DNA from: Novosphingobium sp.
GTDB taxonomy: Bacteria > Pseudomonadota > Alphaproteobacteria > Sphingomonadales > Sphingomonadaceae
Reading direction: 5' to 3'
DNA: 15,587 nt
Assembly: GCA_028697875.1 (NCBI GenBank)
Contig: JAQVEQ010000047.1
Span: 1 to 15,587, forward strand
Part shown: one piece after another, positions 5,155-13,831 of the stretch
How positions within the stretch are numbered: the stretch's first letter is position 1
Layout: each line of letters starts with the position of its first letter
Program-made: the position numbers and the translations under genes
Notes under the pieces: model-generated
Told to the model about the DNA's origin: nothing
Seen by the model: the letters and a program-made list of their open reading frames with translations, nothing else
Database searches by the model: none

Positions 5155-5850
5155 TCAGTACCCGCCACCCTTGGCGGCCTGCACGTCTTCCTGGCTGATC
5201 GGGGTGATCTTGATTTCCACGCGGCGGTTCCTGGCGCGGCCTTCGGCAGTGTCGTTGCTCGCCACCGGATAGCGCTCGCCAAAGCCCTGCCAGCGGATAC
5301 GGGCCGAAGAAACGCCGCGCATGCCGAGATAATCCGCGACCGAGCGGGCGCGCCGTTCCGACAGGTCCTGGTTATAGGCTTCGGACCCGGTGGAATCGGT
5401 GTGGCCGTAAACGTCGATCAGGCTGTCGGGATAGGTCTTCAGGCTGTTCGCGATCTGGTCTAGCGTGTGCTGGAAGCTGGGGCTGATCGTGGTGCTGTCG
5501 ACCGCGAAGGTCACGCCGTCGGGCAGGTTGACCAGAATCGCGTTGCCGTTGTCGACTTCGGTCACGTCGACGCCGGAGCCCGCGGTCTGTTCCTTCAGTT
5601 CCCTGATCTGCTGGTCCATCTTGTAGCCGATGACGCCGCCGGCGACGCCGCCAATGCCGGCGCCGAGGATGCGGGCGGTCCGGCCGCCGATGATTCCGCC
5701 GAGCAGGTAGCCCAGCGTAGCGCCGCCGACGCCGCCGATGGCGGTGCGCGAAACTTTCTGTTCGCCGGTGTTGGGATCGGTGACGCAGGCCGTCACGCTG
5801 ACCAGCGACAAGGCGGCAAGGCTCGAAACGAACAGGCGGGATTTCTTCAT
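5155..5850 (-). CDS. OmpA-family lipoprotein with glycine-zipper and peptidoglycan-binding domains
   Basis: The 231-residue product has a lipoprotein signal peptide with lipobox VTAC (Cys22 lipidated), which predicts an outer-membrane anchor. Residues ~37-76 form a glycine zipper with repeated GG and GxxxG. Residues ~105-220 form an OmpA C-terminal domain that binds peptidoglycan diaminopimelate. Its hallmarks are VYGHTDSTGS (~148), NQDLSERRARSV (160-171, including the conserved Arg), GFGE, and EGRARNRRVEI near the end. This layout, zipper followed by OmpA domain, is like YiaD/Pal-type proteins that tether the outer membrane to the cell wall. The ATG at 5848-5850 has a GGAGG 4 nt upstream, a strong site. 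It stands alone, convergent with the phosphatase gene and divergent from the CorC-like gene. Confidence 0.93.
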   Translation of the reverse strand: MKKSRLFVSSLAALSLVSVTACVTDPNTGEQKVSRTAIGGVGGATLGYLLGGIIGGRTARILGAGIGGVAGGVIGYKMDQQIRELKEQTAGSGVDVTEVDNGNAILVNLPDGVTFAVDSTTISPSFQHTLDQIANSLKTYPDSLIDVYGHTDSTGSEAYNQDLSERRARSVADYLGMRGVSSARIRWQGFGERYPVASNDTAEGRARNRRVEIKITPISQEDVQAAKGGGY

Positions 5851-6063
5851 GGGACCTCCAAATCCTCTTGTGCGGCGCGTTCGAGGCCTGCCTCAGCGGC
5901 AATGCCCCGGCCGGCGATCTGTTTCCCCCGCCCGGTGTGAACGGAAGATTGACCGGCCGTGCAACCAACGCCGCCGTCGTGCAAGCGTTCCCGCAGCTTC
6001 GCCGGGGCGGAATGTCCAAATCTCTTCGCGTTCCTTCCGCTTTCTGCTAGCGGTCATGCCATC

Positions 6064-7383
6064 GTGGCACCCTTCCCCTGGCCTGACGTAGTCATTATCG
6101 CGGCGTTGATCCTGCTCAACGGCGTCTTTTCCATGTCCGAGCTGGCCATCGTGTCGGCGCGGACCGCGCAGTTGCGCGTCGCGGCGGAACGCGGCAGCGG
6201 GGGGGCGAAGACGGCGCTGGCCCTGGCGGCCGACCCGGGCAAGTTCCTGTCCACCGTGCAGATCGGGATCACGCTGGTCGGCATCATAGCGGGTGCCTAT
6301 TCGGGCGCGAGCCTCGGCGGCCCGGTAGGGGAGCGGCTGGCCGCCTTGGGGGTTCCGGGCGACTATGCCGAGCAGGCCGGGTTTGCGCTGGTCATTGCCC
6401 TGACGACCTATTTCAGCCTGGTGGTCGGCGAACTGGTGCCCAAGCAGTTCGCTTTGCGGGCGGCTGTCCCGATCGCGATGGTCATGGCGCAGCCCATGGC
6501 CCTGCTGGCGCGGGCGGCGGCGCCGTTCGTGTGGCTGCTCGACCGTTCTTCCGGGCTGCTCATGCGCCTGTTCGGCGCGCAATTGCCCGGTGACGGCCAG
6601 CTCACGGCGGAAGAGCTGCACATGATCTTCGCCGAAGCGACGCACAGCGGGGTGATCGAAGAGGGGGAGCGCGCGGTCCTGTCGGGCGTGATGAAGCTGG
6701 TCGACCGGCCGGTGCGCGACCTGATGACGCCGCGGACCGAAATCGACTGGATCGAGAGGGGGGCGGACGCGGACGAGATCCTGCGCCGGATCGCCCAGTC
6801 GCCTCATTCCGTCCTGCCGGTGGCCGAAGGTTCGACCGATCACGTCGTGGGGGTGGTCAAGGTCCGCGAAGTGCTGGCCCGGCTGATCGAAGGCCGTCCG
6901 CCCGAACTGGCGGAGCTGGTGCGTGAACCGGCCATCGTGCCCGACCGGATCGATGCCATGGATGCCTTGCGCATCCTCCAGCAGGCCGATGTCGCCATGG
7001 CCATGGTGCACGACGAATACGGGCATCTCGAAGGGATCGTGACGCCGACCGACCTGCTGACCGCGATTGTCGGCCAGTTCGCCGGGCATCAGGACGAAGG
7101 CGACGAGCCGATGATGATCGAGCGGATGGACGGCTCGCTGCTGGTCGCAGGCGCGATGCTGGCCGACGAACTGGCCGAACATCTCGGGCTGACCCTGCCG
7201 GAAGACCGCGAATATGCCACGGTGGCCGGTTTCGTTCTCTCGGTGCTCAAGAAGCTGCCGCAGGAAGGCGAGGCGTTCGACGAAAAGGGCTGGCGTTTCG
7301 AAGTGATCGACATGGACGGGCGGCGGATCGACAAGCTGCTGGTCGCGCCGGTCCAGCCTTCCGAGGCGGGGAGCGACGGCTAA
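6064..7383 (+). CDS. CNNM/CorC-type membrane protein with CBS domains (hemolysin C family)
   Basis: From the GTG at 6064 the product has 439 residues. The N-terminal ~170 residues are a DUF21/CNNM transmembrane domain with several helices (VVIIAALILLNGVFSMSELA, FLSTVQIGITLVGIIAGAY, and a segment ending VVGELVPKQ). Two CBS domains follow: LMTPRTEIDW opens the pair and DEYGHLEGIVTPTDLL closes it. A C-terminal CorC_HlyC domain (~340-425) ends near GWRFEVIDMDGRRIDKLL. Members are linked to Mg2+/Co2+ export; older annotations say hemolysin. The start is uncertain: an in-frame GTG at 5959 adds 35 residues, but the normal family N terminus begins just before the first helix, which favours 6064. No good ribosome binding site supports either. 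Confidence 0.92.
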   Translation: MAPFPWPDVVIIAALILLNGVFSMSELAIVSARTAQLRVAAERGSGGAKTALALAADPGKFLSTVQIGITLVGIIAGAYSGASLGGPVGERLAALGVPGDYAEQAGFALVIALTTYFSLVVGELVPKQFALRAAVPIAMVMAQPMALLARAAAPFVWLLDRSSGLLMRLFGAQLPGDGQLTAEELHMIFAEATHSGVIEEGERAVLSGVMKLVDRPVRDLMTPRTEIDWIERGADADEILRRIAQSPHSVLPVAEGSTDHVVGVVKVREVLARLIEGRPPELAELVREPAIVPDRIDAMDALRILQQADVAMAMVHDEYGHLEGIVTPTDLLTAIVGQFAGHQDEGDEPMMIERMDGSLLVAGAMLADELAEHLGLTLPEDREYATVAGFVLSVLKKLPQEGEAFDEKGWRFEVIDMDGRRIDKLLVAPVQPSEAGSDG

Positions 7384-7411
7384 GCCGCCTTGCCGCCCGG
7401 GCGCAGATACG

Positions 7412-7438
7412 AAAAAGCCCGCCATCGGCGGGCTTTTC
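7412..7438. terminator. Bidirectional terminator closing the CorC-like gene and the leftward operon
   Basis: AAAAGCCCGCC (7413-7423) pairs with GGCGGGCTTTT (7427-7437) around a 3-nt loop, with A- and T-tracts on either side. It ends both the rightward CorC-like gene and the eight-gene leftward run. Confidence 0.9.
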
Positions 7439-7460
7439 CTTGCCGGAATGGGTTTTGCGA

Positions 7461-7871
7461 TCAGCCGGGGATCACCGCGCGGGCGACATCGCCATCGTTC
7501 TGCGGCGCGGCGAGAATGTCGCGCGTCACCGTGCCCTTGGCCACGGCATTGGTGTTTTCGTCGCCCACGGTGGAGCGGATGCCGGGCGCGGCGCTGCCTG
7601 CCTGGTCCAGCGCGCTGGTTTCCAGGTTGCTGCGCGGGGCCGGGCCGCCGAACAGGGCATCGAGTGCTTCCTGACTGGCGCTGCCTTCGACCGGGCGCGG
7701 GGCGCCGGGCTGCGGCGGGGCCATTTCGAAATCGGGCGGGACGACCAGCGGGGCCTGGCGCTGGACGGCCATTTCGTCCGGCCGGTCGCGATTGAAGATG
7801 CCGCCGCCGCCGCAAGCCGAAAGCGCCACCGAACCGGCGGCGAGGAGGAGGTAGGCGTGGATCTTGCGCAT
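7461..7871 (-). CDS. DUF3035 (BamF-like) lipoprotein
   Basis: The 136-residue product has a signal peptide of ~19 residues ending in lipobox LSAC (Cys20). A short Gly stretch and a low-complexity Pro/Ala-rich region follow, which suggests an extended periplasmic chain. LVVPPDFEMAPPQPGAPRP is the recognisable DUF3035 hallmark. From memory, this family next to lspA in Alphaproteobacteria has been described as BamF, an accessory lipoprotein of the outer-membrane assembly machine. That function is inferred, not seen here. The ATG at 7869-7871 is favoured because the 28 residues further upstream would bury the signal peptide and run into lspA. The start lies 4 nt after the lspA stop, so it is the last gene of the operon and a substrate of its neighbour LspA. 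Confidence 0.85.
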   Translation of the reverse strand: MRKIHAYLLLAAGSVALSACGGGGIFNRDRPDEMAVQRQAPLVVPPDFEMAPPQPGAPRPVEGSASQEALDALFGGPAPRSNLETSALDQAGSAAPGIRSTVGDENTNAVAKGTVTRDILAAPQNDGDVARAVIPG

Positions 7872-7875
7872 GGTC

Positions 7876-8409
7876 TCAGGTCTCCGCGGGGCTGTTGCCC
7901 GTCTGGTCAGTTTCCGTCTTGCCGGGCTTTTCGCGCAGGAAGAAGGATCGGGCAAGGATAATTACCACGCCGATCGTGATCGCGGCGTCGGCAATGTTGA
8001 AAATCAGGAAGGGCCGGAATTCCCCGATGTGGAAATCGGCATAGTCGATGACGTAGCCGAACCGGGCGCGGTCGCGGATGTTGCCCAGCGCGCCACCGAG
8101 CACAAGGGCCAGCGCGGCAATGTCCCACGTGGCCTTTTCGCGCAGCATCCAGACGAACACGCCCAACCCGATCAGCGCCGTCACCCCGACGAGGATCCAG
8201 CGCATTTCCATCGAATTGGCCGTCAGCATGCCCAGCGAAACGCCGAAATTCTGCGTCCAGCGCAAGTCGAAGAACGGCAGCAGGCCGATCACTTCGCGCT
8301 CGCGCAGGGCCAGCGGGCCGACGACCAGCCACTTGACCAGCTGATCGATCAGGAAGATCGCGGCCGCCAGCAGCAGGCCGGTCAGCCGCCGGGCCGCCAG
8401 CGGGCTCAT
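7876..8409 (-). CDS. lspA: Lipoprotein signal peptidase (signal peptidase II)
   Basis: The 177-residue inner-membrane aspartic protease removes the signal peptide of prolipoproteins after diacylglyceryl transfer. Four transmembrane helices are visible. Catalytic aspartates fall at D122 (in GYVIDYADF) and D141 (in FNIADAAI), separated by the same 19 residues as the known catalytic pair in characterised LspA. The GGALGNIRDR motif precedes them. The extended cytoplasmic C-terminal tail is charged. The ATG at 8407-8409 overlaps the ileS stop in an ATGA, which points to translational coupling. The ileS-lspA order is widely conserved. Confidence 0.97.
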   Translation of the reverse strand: MSPLAARRLTGLLLAAAIFLIDQLVKWLVVGPLALREREVIGLLPFFDLRWTQNFGVSLGMLTANSMEMRWILVGVTALIGLGVFVWMLREKATWDIAALALVLGGALGNIRDRARFGYVIDYADFHIGEFRPFLIFNIADAAITIGVVIILARSFFLREKPGKTETDQTGNSPAET

Positions 8410-11303
8410 TCGGCGCTCTCCAGCGTGGCCAGCGCGTCCTCGCACCGGCCGCACAGCGCGCCGTCTTCCCTGACGTCGGGCAAGTGCCGCCAGCAGCGGT
8501 CGCACTTGTGGTGCCGGGTGGGTTGGACGCTCATTTCGCCTTCTTCGCTGCAACTGACTGTCGAGGTGATGAACAGCTCGGTCAGCGCGGCATTGGCAGT
8601 GCCTGCCGGAACGGCGTCGGCCGGGACCGTGACCTGGGCTTCGAGGCCCGAGCGCACGACCTTTTCGCGCCGCAGCGGTTCGATCGCCTCGTTGACCCGG
8701 TCGCGCAGGCCGCGCAGCTGTTCCCACTTGGTCATGTCGGTCTCGGCGGCGGGCAGTTCCGGCCATTCGAGCAGGTGGACGCTGCCCCCTTCCGGATAGC
8801 GCGTGCCCCAGACTTCCTCGGCGGTATAGACCAGCACCGGCGCGGCATAGCGGACCAGTGCCTGGAACAGCACGTCCAGCACCGTGCGGTAGGACCGGCG
8901 GCGCGGATCGGACGGGGCGTCGCAGTAGAGGCAGTCCTTGCGGATGTCGAAATAGAACGCCGACAGGTCCTCGTTGCAGAACTCGGCCAGTGCGCGGACG
9001 TAAGTGTTGAAGTCGAAATCGTCGACCGCCTGGCGCAGGACCGCGTCGAGCCGGCCCAGGAGCACGAGCATGTAGCGCTCCAGCTCCGGCATTTCGGCCA
9101 CCGGCAGGCGTTCGCCCTCGTCGAAATCGTGCAGCGCGCCCAGCATGTAGCGGAAGGTGTTGCGCAGCTTGCGGTATTGGTCGGCCACGCCCTTGAGGAT
9201 TTCGGGGCCGATCCGGTGGTCCTCGGTATAGTCGACCGAAAGCGCCCACAGGCGGATGATGTCCGCGCCGTAATCGCGCATGACGTCCAGCGGGCTCACC
9301 GTGTTGCCGAGGCTCTTGGACATCTTCATGCCCTTGGCGTCCATGGTAAAGCCGTGAGTCAGCACGGCCTTGTAAGGCGCGCGGCCGCGCGTGCCGCAGC
9401 TTTCCAGCAGCGAAGACTGGAACCAGCCGCGGTGCTGGTCGCTGCCTTCGAGATAGAGGTCGGCCGGCGGGCCCACATAGCCTTCGGGCCGCGTGAGTTC
9501 GGGCCAGCGCCCGCTTTCCAGCACGAAGGCATGGGTCGAGCCGGAATCGAACCACACGTCGAGGATGTCCACGACGCGCTCGTAATCGGCCAGGTCGTAG
9601 GCGTTGCCCAGCAGGGCCTGCGCGTTCTCTTCGTCCCACGCATCCACGCCGCTCTCGCGGATCGCGCCGACGATGCGGGCGTTGACTTCGGGATCGACCA
9701 GGTAGTCGCCGGTCTTGCGGTCGACGAACAGCGTGATCGGCACACCCCAGGCGCGCTGGCGCGAGAGCACCCAGTCGGGGCGGCCTTCGACCATCGAACC
9801 GATGCGGTTGCGGCCCTTGGCGGGCACGAAGCGCGTGGCGTCGAGCGCGCGCAGCGCCGTCTGGCGCAGGGTTTCGCCATCGCCCTGGGCGGCGCGGATT
9901 TCCGCCTCGGCGGCGCAACGCGGCGTGTCGCGGTCGATCGCCTTGTCCATCGGCACGAACCACTGCGGGGTGCAGCGGAAGATGACCTTGGCCTTGGAGC
10001 GCCAGGAATGGGGATAGGAATGCTTGTAGTCGGCGCTGGCGGCCAGCAGCCCGCCCGCCGCGCGCAGGTCTTCGCAGACCGGGCCGTCGGGGGCGTTGAA
10101 CCTGGGATGGATCACCGACATGCTGCGTTCGTCGGTGCGCGGCAGCCACGGCCAGTCCTCGCGGTAGCGGCCATCGGCTTCGACCACGAACTTGGGGCCG
10201 ATCCCGTGCGCCTTGCACAGGTCGAAGTCGTCCTCGCCATGGTCGGGCGCCATGTGGACGAGGCCGGTGCCGCTGTCGGTGGTGACGAAGGTGCCGGGCA
10301 GGAACGGGCGCGGTTCGGCGAAGAAGCCGCCGAGGTGGTGCATCGGGTGGCGGGCCACGGTCCCGGCCAGTTCCTCGCCGTGATAGGTGCCAAGCGAATA
10401 GTCGCCGAGCGTGATGTCGCCTTCGATGTCTTCGGCGACGGGGCCGAGCCCGGTGCGCACGAAGAACTGTTCCAGCAGGTCGGCCGCCACCAGGAAGCGC
10501 CGCCCGTCATGCGCGCGGTAATGGTGGTACTTGACGTCCGGGCCATAGGCGAGCGCCTGGTTGACCGGGATCGTCCACGGCGTGGTGGTCCAGATCACGG
10601 CATAGGCGCCGGCCAGACCGGCAATCGGGCTCTCGACGATCTCGAAGGCCACGTCGATCTGGGTCGAGACGATATCCTCGTACTCGACTTCGGCTTCGGC
10701 CAGCGCGGTCTTTTCGACCGGGCTCCACATCACCGGCTTGGCCCCGCGATAGAGCTGGCCGCTTTCCGCGAATTTCAGCAGCTCGCCGACGATCGTCGCC
10801 TCGGCTTCGAAATCCATGGTGAGGTAGGGCTGGTCCCACTTGCCGCAGACTCCGAGACGCTTGAGCTGCTCGCGCTGGGTATCGACCCAGTGCTGGGCAT
10901 AGGCGCGGCATTCGGCGCGGAATTCCTTGGCCGGGACTTCGTCCTTGTTCTTCTTCTTCTTGCGGTACTGTTCTTCCACCTTCCACTCGATCGGCAGACC
11001 GTGGCAGTCCCAGCCGGGCACATAGGGCGCGTCCTTGCCCAGCAGGGTCTGGGTGCGGCAGACCATGTCCTTGAGGATATGGTTCAGCGCATGGCCGATG
11101 TGCATGTCGCCGTTGGCGTAGGGCGGGCCGTCATGCAGGATGAACTGTTCGCGCCCGGCGCGCGCTTCGCGAATCTGCCGGTAGAGCCCGGCTTCTTCCC
11201 AGCGCGCGAGAATGCCCGGCTCCTTTTGCGGGAGTCCGGCCTTCATCGGAAAATCGGTCTTCGGCAGGAAGACGGTGTCTTTGTAGTCGCGCTGTTCGCT
11301 CAT
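8406..11303 (-). CDS. ileS: Isoleucine-tRNA ligase
   Basis: The 965-residue cytosolic class I synthetase attaches isoleucine to tRNA-Ile. HIGH is at residues 68-71 (GDMHIGHALN) and KMSKS at 660-664 (KGMKMSKSLGN). In between, the CP1 editing region contains the expected WTTTPWTIPVNQAL stretch. WFDSGSTHA and EGSDQHRGWFQSSLLES are standard active-site motifs. The C terminus has a zinc-type finger, HHKCDRCWRHLP followed by CGRCED with four Cys, typical of the bacterial form. The length is about the family's. The ATG at 11301-11303 has GAGG 8 nt upstream and lies 10 nt after the ribF stop. No internal stop or frameshift is seen. Confidence 0.98.
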   Translation of the reverse strand: MSEQRDYKDTVFLPKTDFPMKAGLPQKEPGILARWEEAGLYRQIREARAGREQFILHDGPPYANGDMHIGHALNHILKDMVCRTQTLLGKDAPYVPGWDCHGLPIEWKVEEQYRKKKKNKDEVPAKEFRAECRAYAQHWVDTQREQLKRLGVCGKWDQPYLTMDFEAEATIVGELLKFAESGQLYRGAKPVMWSPVEKTALAEAEVEYEDIVSTQIDVAFEIVESPIAGLAGAYAVIWTTTPWTIPVNQALAYGPDVKYHHYRAHDGRRFLVAADLLEQFFVRTGLGPVAEDIEGDITLGDYSLGTYHGEELAGTVARHPMHHLGGFFAEPRPFLPGTFVTTDSGTGLVHMAPDHGEDDFDLCKAHGIGPKFVVEADGRYREDWPWLPRTDERSMSVIHPRFNAPDGPVCEDLRAAGGLLAASADYKHSYPHSWRSKAKVIFRCTPQWFVPMDKAIDRDTPRCAAEAEIRAAQGDGETLRQTALRALDATRFVPAKGRNRIGSMVEGRPDWVLSRQRAWGVPITLFVDRKTGDYLVDPEVNARIVGAIRESGVDAWDEENAQALLGNAYDLADYERVVDILDVWFDSGSTHAFVLESGRWPELTRPEGYVGPPADLYLEGSDQHRGWFQSSLLESCGTRGRAPYKAVLTHGFTMDAKGMKMSKSLGNTVSPLDVMRDYGADIIRLWALSVDYTEDHRIGPEILKGVADQYRKLRNTFRYMLGALHDFDEGERLPVAEMPELERYMLVLLGRLDAVLRQAVDDFDFNTYVRALAEFCNEDLSAFYFDIRKDCLYCDAPSDPRRRSYRTVLDVLFQALVRYAAPVLVYTAEEVWGTRYPEGGSVHLLEWPELPAAETDMTKWEQLRGLRDRVNEAIEPLRREKVVRSGLEAQVTVPADAVPAGTANAALTELFITSTVSCSEEGEMSVQPTRHHKCDRCWRHLPDVREDGALCGRCEDALATLESAE

Positions 11304-11313
11304 AACCCAAGCC

Positions 11314-12276
11314 TCATTGAGCGTGGGCGCTTAGGAGTTTCCGCGCTTTGTCGCAATCCTTGTGCATCTGCGCAATGAGATCGTCGACCGAGGCGAACTT
11401 CGCTTCCGGCCTGAGGAAGTGATGGAAGGAGACGTCGATTTCCCGGCCGTAGAGGTCGCCGGCAAAGTCGAAGAAATAGGGTTCCAGCAATTCCTTGGGC
11501 GGATCGAACTGCGGGCGGATGCCGACATTGGCCGCGCCGTGCAGCACCAGGTCCTCGCCGTTTTCGTGGCCGATCACCCGGCCGGTCACTGCATAGACGC
11601 CGAAGCAGGGGCGCAAATAATGGCCCAGCGGCAGGTTGGCGGTGGGGAAGCCGATCGTGCGGCCGCGCTTGTCGCCATGCTGCACGGTTCCGCGAATCGT
11701 GAAAGGCCGGGTCATCAGCCGCGCGGCGGTTTCCGGGTCGCCGGCCTTGAGCGCCTCGCGGATGCGGCTGGACGAGATCGGGCCTTCGCCGTCGTGGACC
11801 GGGCCGACCGTGCTCGCCGTGATGCCGAGCGGGGCACCCAGTTCGCGCAGCACTGCGGGGTTGCCGCCGCGGCCTTTGCCGAAAGTGAAATCCTCGCCCG
11901 TCACGACGCCCGCGACGCCCAGGTGCTCGTGCAGCCCGTCCTCGACCCAGGCTTGCGCGGTCATGCCCGCCACATCGGCGTCGAAGCCGATCACCAGCAT
12001 CGCATCCGCGCCGGCGGCGCCGAACAGTTCCTGCCGCTGGTCGAGCGTGGTCAGCCGGAACGGCGCGGCCTGCGGGTCGAAATAGCTTACCGGGTGGGGG
12101 TCGAACGTGGCGACGATGGCCGGGCGGCCCTGTTCGCGGGCCTGGCGGATCGCTTCGCCGACGACGGCCTGGTGGCCCCGGTGGAAGCCGTCGAAATTGC
12201 CCAGTGCCAGAATTGCGCCGCGCAGCCTTTCGGGCACCGGGGAGCGGGAGTGGAGACGGACGATCGCGTCGCTCAT
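11314..12276 (-). CDS. ribF: Bifunctional riboflavin kinase/FAD synthetase
   Basis: The 320-residue enzyme phosphorylates riboflavin to FMN and adenylates FMN to FAD. The N-terminal FAD-synthetase domain has ALGNFDGFHRGHQAVV (~25-39), which holds the nucleotidyltransferase HxGH-type motif, then TFDPHP, and later SSSRIREAL. The C-terminal riboflavin kinase domain has RGRTIGFPTANL, the GVYAV strand and LLEPYFFDFAGDLYG. The ATG at 12274-12276 overlaps the folA stop (ATGA), and the next in-frame start would extend into folA. RibF-ileS-lspA is a widely conserved order. FAD is the cofactor of EtfAB encoded elsewhere in the window. Confidence 0.97.
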   Translation of the reverse strand: MSDAIVRLHSRSPVPERLRGAILALGNFDGFHRGHQAVVGEAIRQAREQGRPAIVATFDPHPVSYFDPQAAPFRLTTLDQRQELFGAAGADAMLVIGFDADVAGMTAQAWVEDGLHEHLGVAGVVTGEDFTFGKGRGGNPAVLRELGAPLGITASTVGPVHDGEGPISSSRIREALKAGDPETAARLMTRPFTIRGTVQHGDKRGRTIGFPTANLPLGHYLRPCFGVYAVTGRVIGHENGEDLVLHGAANVGIRPQFDPPKELLEPYFFDFAGDLYGREIDVSFHHFLRPEAKFASVDDLIAQMHKDCDKARKLLSAHAQ

Positions 12277-12758
12277 GATGCGCGCTCCAGCGTCACGAAG
12301 GAATAGGCCGGGCGGCCCTGTTCCGCAGGATGATCCTCGCGCGCGGTTTCGCGCCATTCTTTGCCTAGTTCATGCATATGGGTATCGCCGTCGTAATCGG
12401 CATGGATTTCGGTCAGTTCGACCCGGTGGGCCAGCGGCATGAGCAGTCCGTAGACTTGCGCCCCGCCGATTACCATCACCTCGCCTTCGCCGGCGCGTTC
12501 CAGTGCCTCGCCCACCGAGTGGACCGTTTCGGCCCCTTCGGCCTGCCATGCCGGATCGCGAGTGAATACCAGGTGCCGTCTGCCGGGCAGGGGCTTGCCC
12601 AGGCTCTCGAAAGTCTTGCGGCCCATGATCATCGGCCTGCCCATGGTCAGTGCCTTGAACCGCTTGAGGTCGGCCGGGATGTGCCATGGCAGGGCATTGT
12701 CGTGCCCGATGGTGCCGTTGGCGGCGCGCGCATAGACCAGGACCACTTCCTGCTCCAT
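12273..12758 (-). CDS. folA: Dihydrofolate reductase
   Basis: The 161-residue enzyme reduces dihydrofolate to tetrahydrofolate with NADPH and is the trimethoprim target. Hallmarks are ALPWHIPADLKRFKALT with the catalytic acid at D30, MIMGRKTFESLG (NADPH loop), the GRRHLVFTRD strand and VIGGAQVYGLLMP. The length is normal for a chromosomal DHFR. The start at 12756-12758 is supported by the family N terminus (VVLVYARAANGTIG). It lies 4 nt past the purK stop. Tetrahydrofolate derivatives feed purine synthesis, which fits its place after purE-purK. thyA, the usual partner, is not in view. Confidence 0.97.
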   Translation of the reverse strand: MEQEVVLVYARAANGTIGHDNALPWHIPADLKRFKALTMGRPMIMGRKTFESLGKPLPGRRHLVFTRDPAWQAEGAETVHSVGEALERAGEGEVMVIGGAQVYGLLMPLAHRVELTEIHADYDGDTHMHELGKEWRETAREDHPAEQGRPAYSFVTLERAS

Positions 12759-12762
12759 CGCC

Positions 12763-13821
12763 CTAGTCCCGCACCAGCCGCGTGACATGGCCCATCTTGC
12801 GGCCCTTGCGCGCCTCGGCCTTGCCGTACAGGTGGAGATGGTTGGCCGGGTCTGCCAGGATCGCCGGCCCTTCGTGGGCCTGCTTGCCGATCAGGTTGCG
12901 CATTTCGACGCGCGGCGCGGTCAGGTCCGTCGCGCCCAGCGGCAGCCCGCAGATCGCGCGGATATGGTTTTCGAACTGGCTGGTCAGCGCGCCTTCGATC
13001 GTCCAGTGGCCCGAATTGTGGACCCGGGGGGCCATTTCGTTGAACACCGGGCCGTCCGCCGTGGCGAAGAATTCCAGCGTCATAACGCCGACATAGCCCA
13101 GCGCGTCGGCCACATCGGTAGCGATGGCGCGCGCGGCTTCCACTTCGTCCAGCACGCGCTGGCAGGCCGGGACGGTGGAGCGGGCGAGGATGCCGTGTTC
13201 GTGGACGTTTTCCGCGCTGTCCCAGAACCGGATCGAACCGTCGTGCCCGCGCGCGAGAATGACGGAGAATTCGGCGTCGAACTTGACGAAGCCTTCATAG
13301 ACCAGCGGCTGTTCGGACAACGGCACACCGGCGGCTTCGCGCGTGTTGGCGATTCGCCACTGGCCCTTGCCGTCGTAGCCGTCGCGCGTGGTCTTGAGGA
13401 TGCCCGGCATGCCGATCAGGTCGAGCGCGCGTTCGAGATCCTCGCGCGAATTGACTGCCGCGAAAGGGGCTGGCCGCCCGCCGAGGTCTTCGACGAAGCG
13501 CTTTTCCTTCATCCGGTCCTGCGCGATTTCCAGCGCGCGCAGGTTCGGCGCCAGCATGGCTTCGGGAATCGTCTGCAAGGGGGCGACAGGGATATTCTCG
13601 AACTCGAGCGTGACGACGTCGCAGCCCTGCGCGAAGCGGGCCAGCGCGTCGCTGTCGGTCCAGTCGGCGCAGGTGAACGCGGCGCTCACTTCGGCGGCGA
13701 TGCTGTCCCGTTCAGGGGCGAAGATGTGGCAGCGATAGCCGAGCTGGGCGGCCGCCATGGCCAGCATGCGGCCCAGCTGGCCGCCGCCGAGAATGCCGAT
13801 CGTGGCGCCCGGTTCGATCAT
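12763..13821 (-). CDS. purK: N5-carboxyaminoimidazole ribonucleotide synthase
   Basis: The 352-residue ATP-grasp enzyme carboxylates AIR to N5-CAIR in purine synthesis. It opens with the nucleotide-binding IGILGGGQLGRMLAMAA. TLEFENIP, a GYDGKGQW phosphate-contact loop and FNEMAPRVHNSGHWTIEG, where metal ligands sit, are all present. It is full length. The ATG at 13819-13821 lies 10 nt after the purE stop. The pathway partner PurE is encoded next door. Confidence 0.98.
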   Translation of the reverse strand: MIEPGATIGILGGGQLGRMLAMAAAQLGYRCHIFAPERDSIAAEVSAAFTCADWTDSDALARFAQGCDVVTLEFENIPVAPLQTIPEAMLAPNLRALEIAQDRMKEKRFVEDLGGRPAPFAAVNSREDLERALDLIGMPGILKTTRDGYDGKGQWRIANTREAAGVPLSEQPLVYEGFVKFDAEFSVILARGHDGSIRFWDSAENVHEHGILARSTVPACQRVLDEVEAARAIATDVADALGYVGVMTLEFFATADGPVFNEMAPRVHNSGHWTIEGALTSQFENHIRAICGLPLGATDLTAPRVEMRNLIGKQAHEGPAILADPANHLHLYGKAEARKGRKMGHVTRLVRD

Positions 13822-13831
13822 CTGCGGCGGC

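Noticed and set aside
6010..6048. Twelve-codon leader-like frame with a GGGGCGGA before its ATG
   Set aside because: It is too short and shows no regulatory codon run or following attenuator, so chance is the simpler explanation.
5959..6063. Upstream GTG start for the CorC-like gene
   Set aside because: The extra 35 residues are polar, Cys-containing and unlike family N termini, which begin just before the first membrane helix; 6064 fits better.
8484..11378. Very long rightward open frame antisense to ileS (~964 codons)
   Set aside because: The opposite strand carries complete ileS with HIGH, KMSKS and the zinc finger. Long antisense frames are common in GC-rich codon-biased DNA, and this one shows no recognisable motif.
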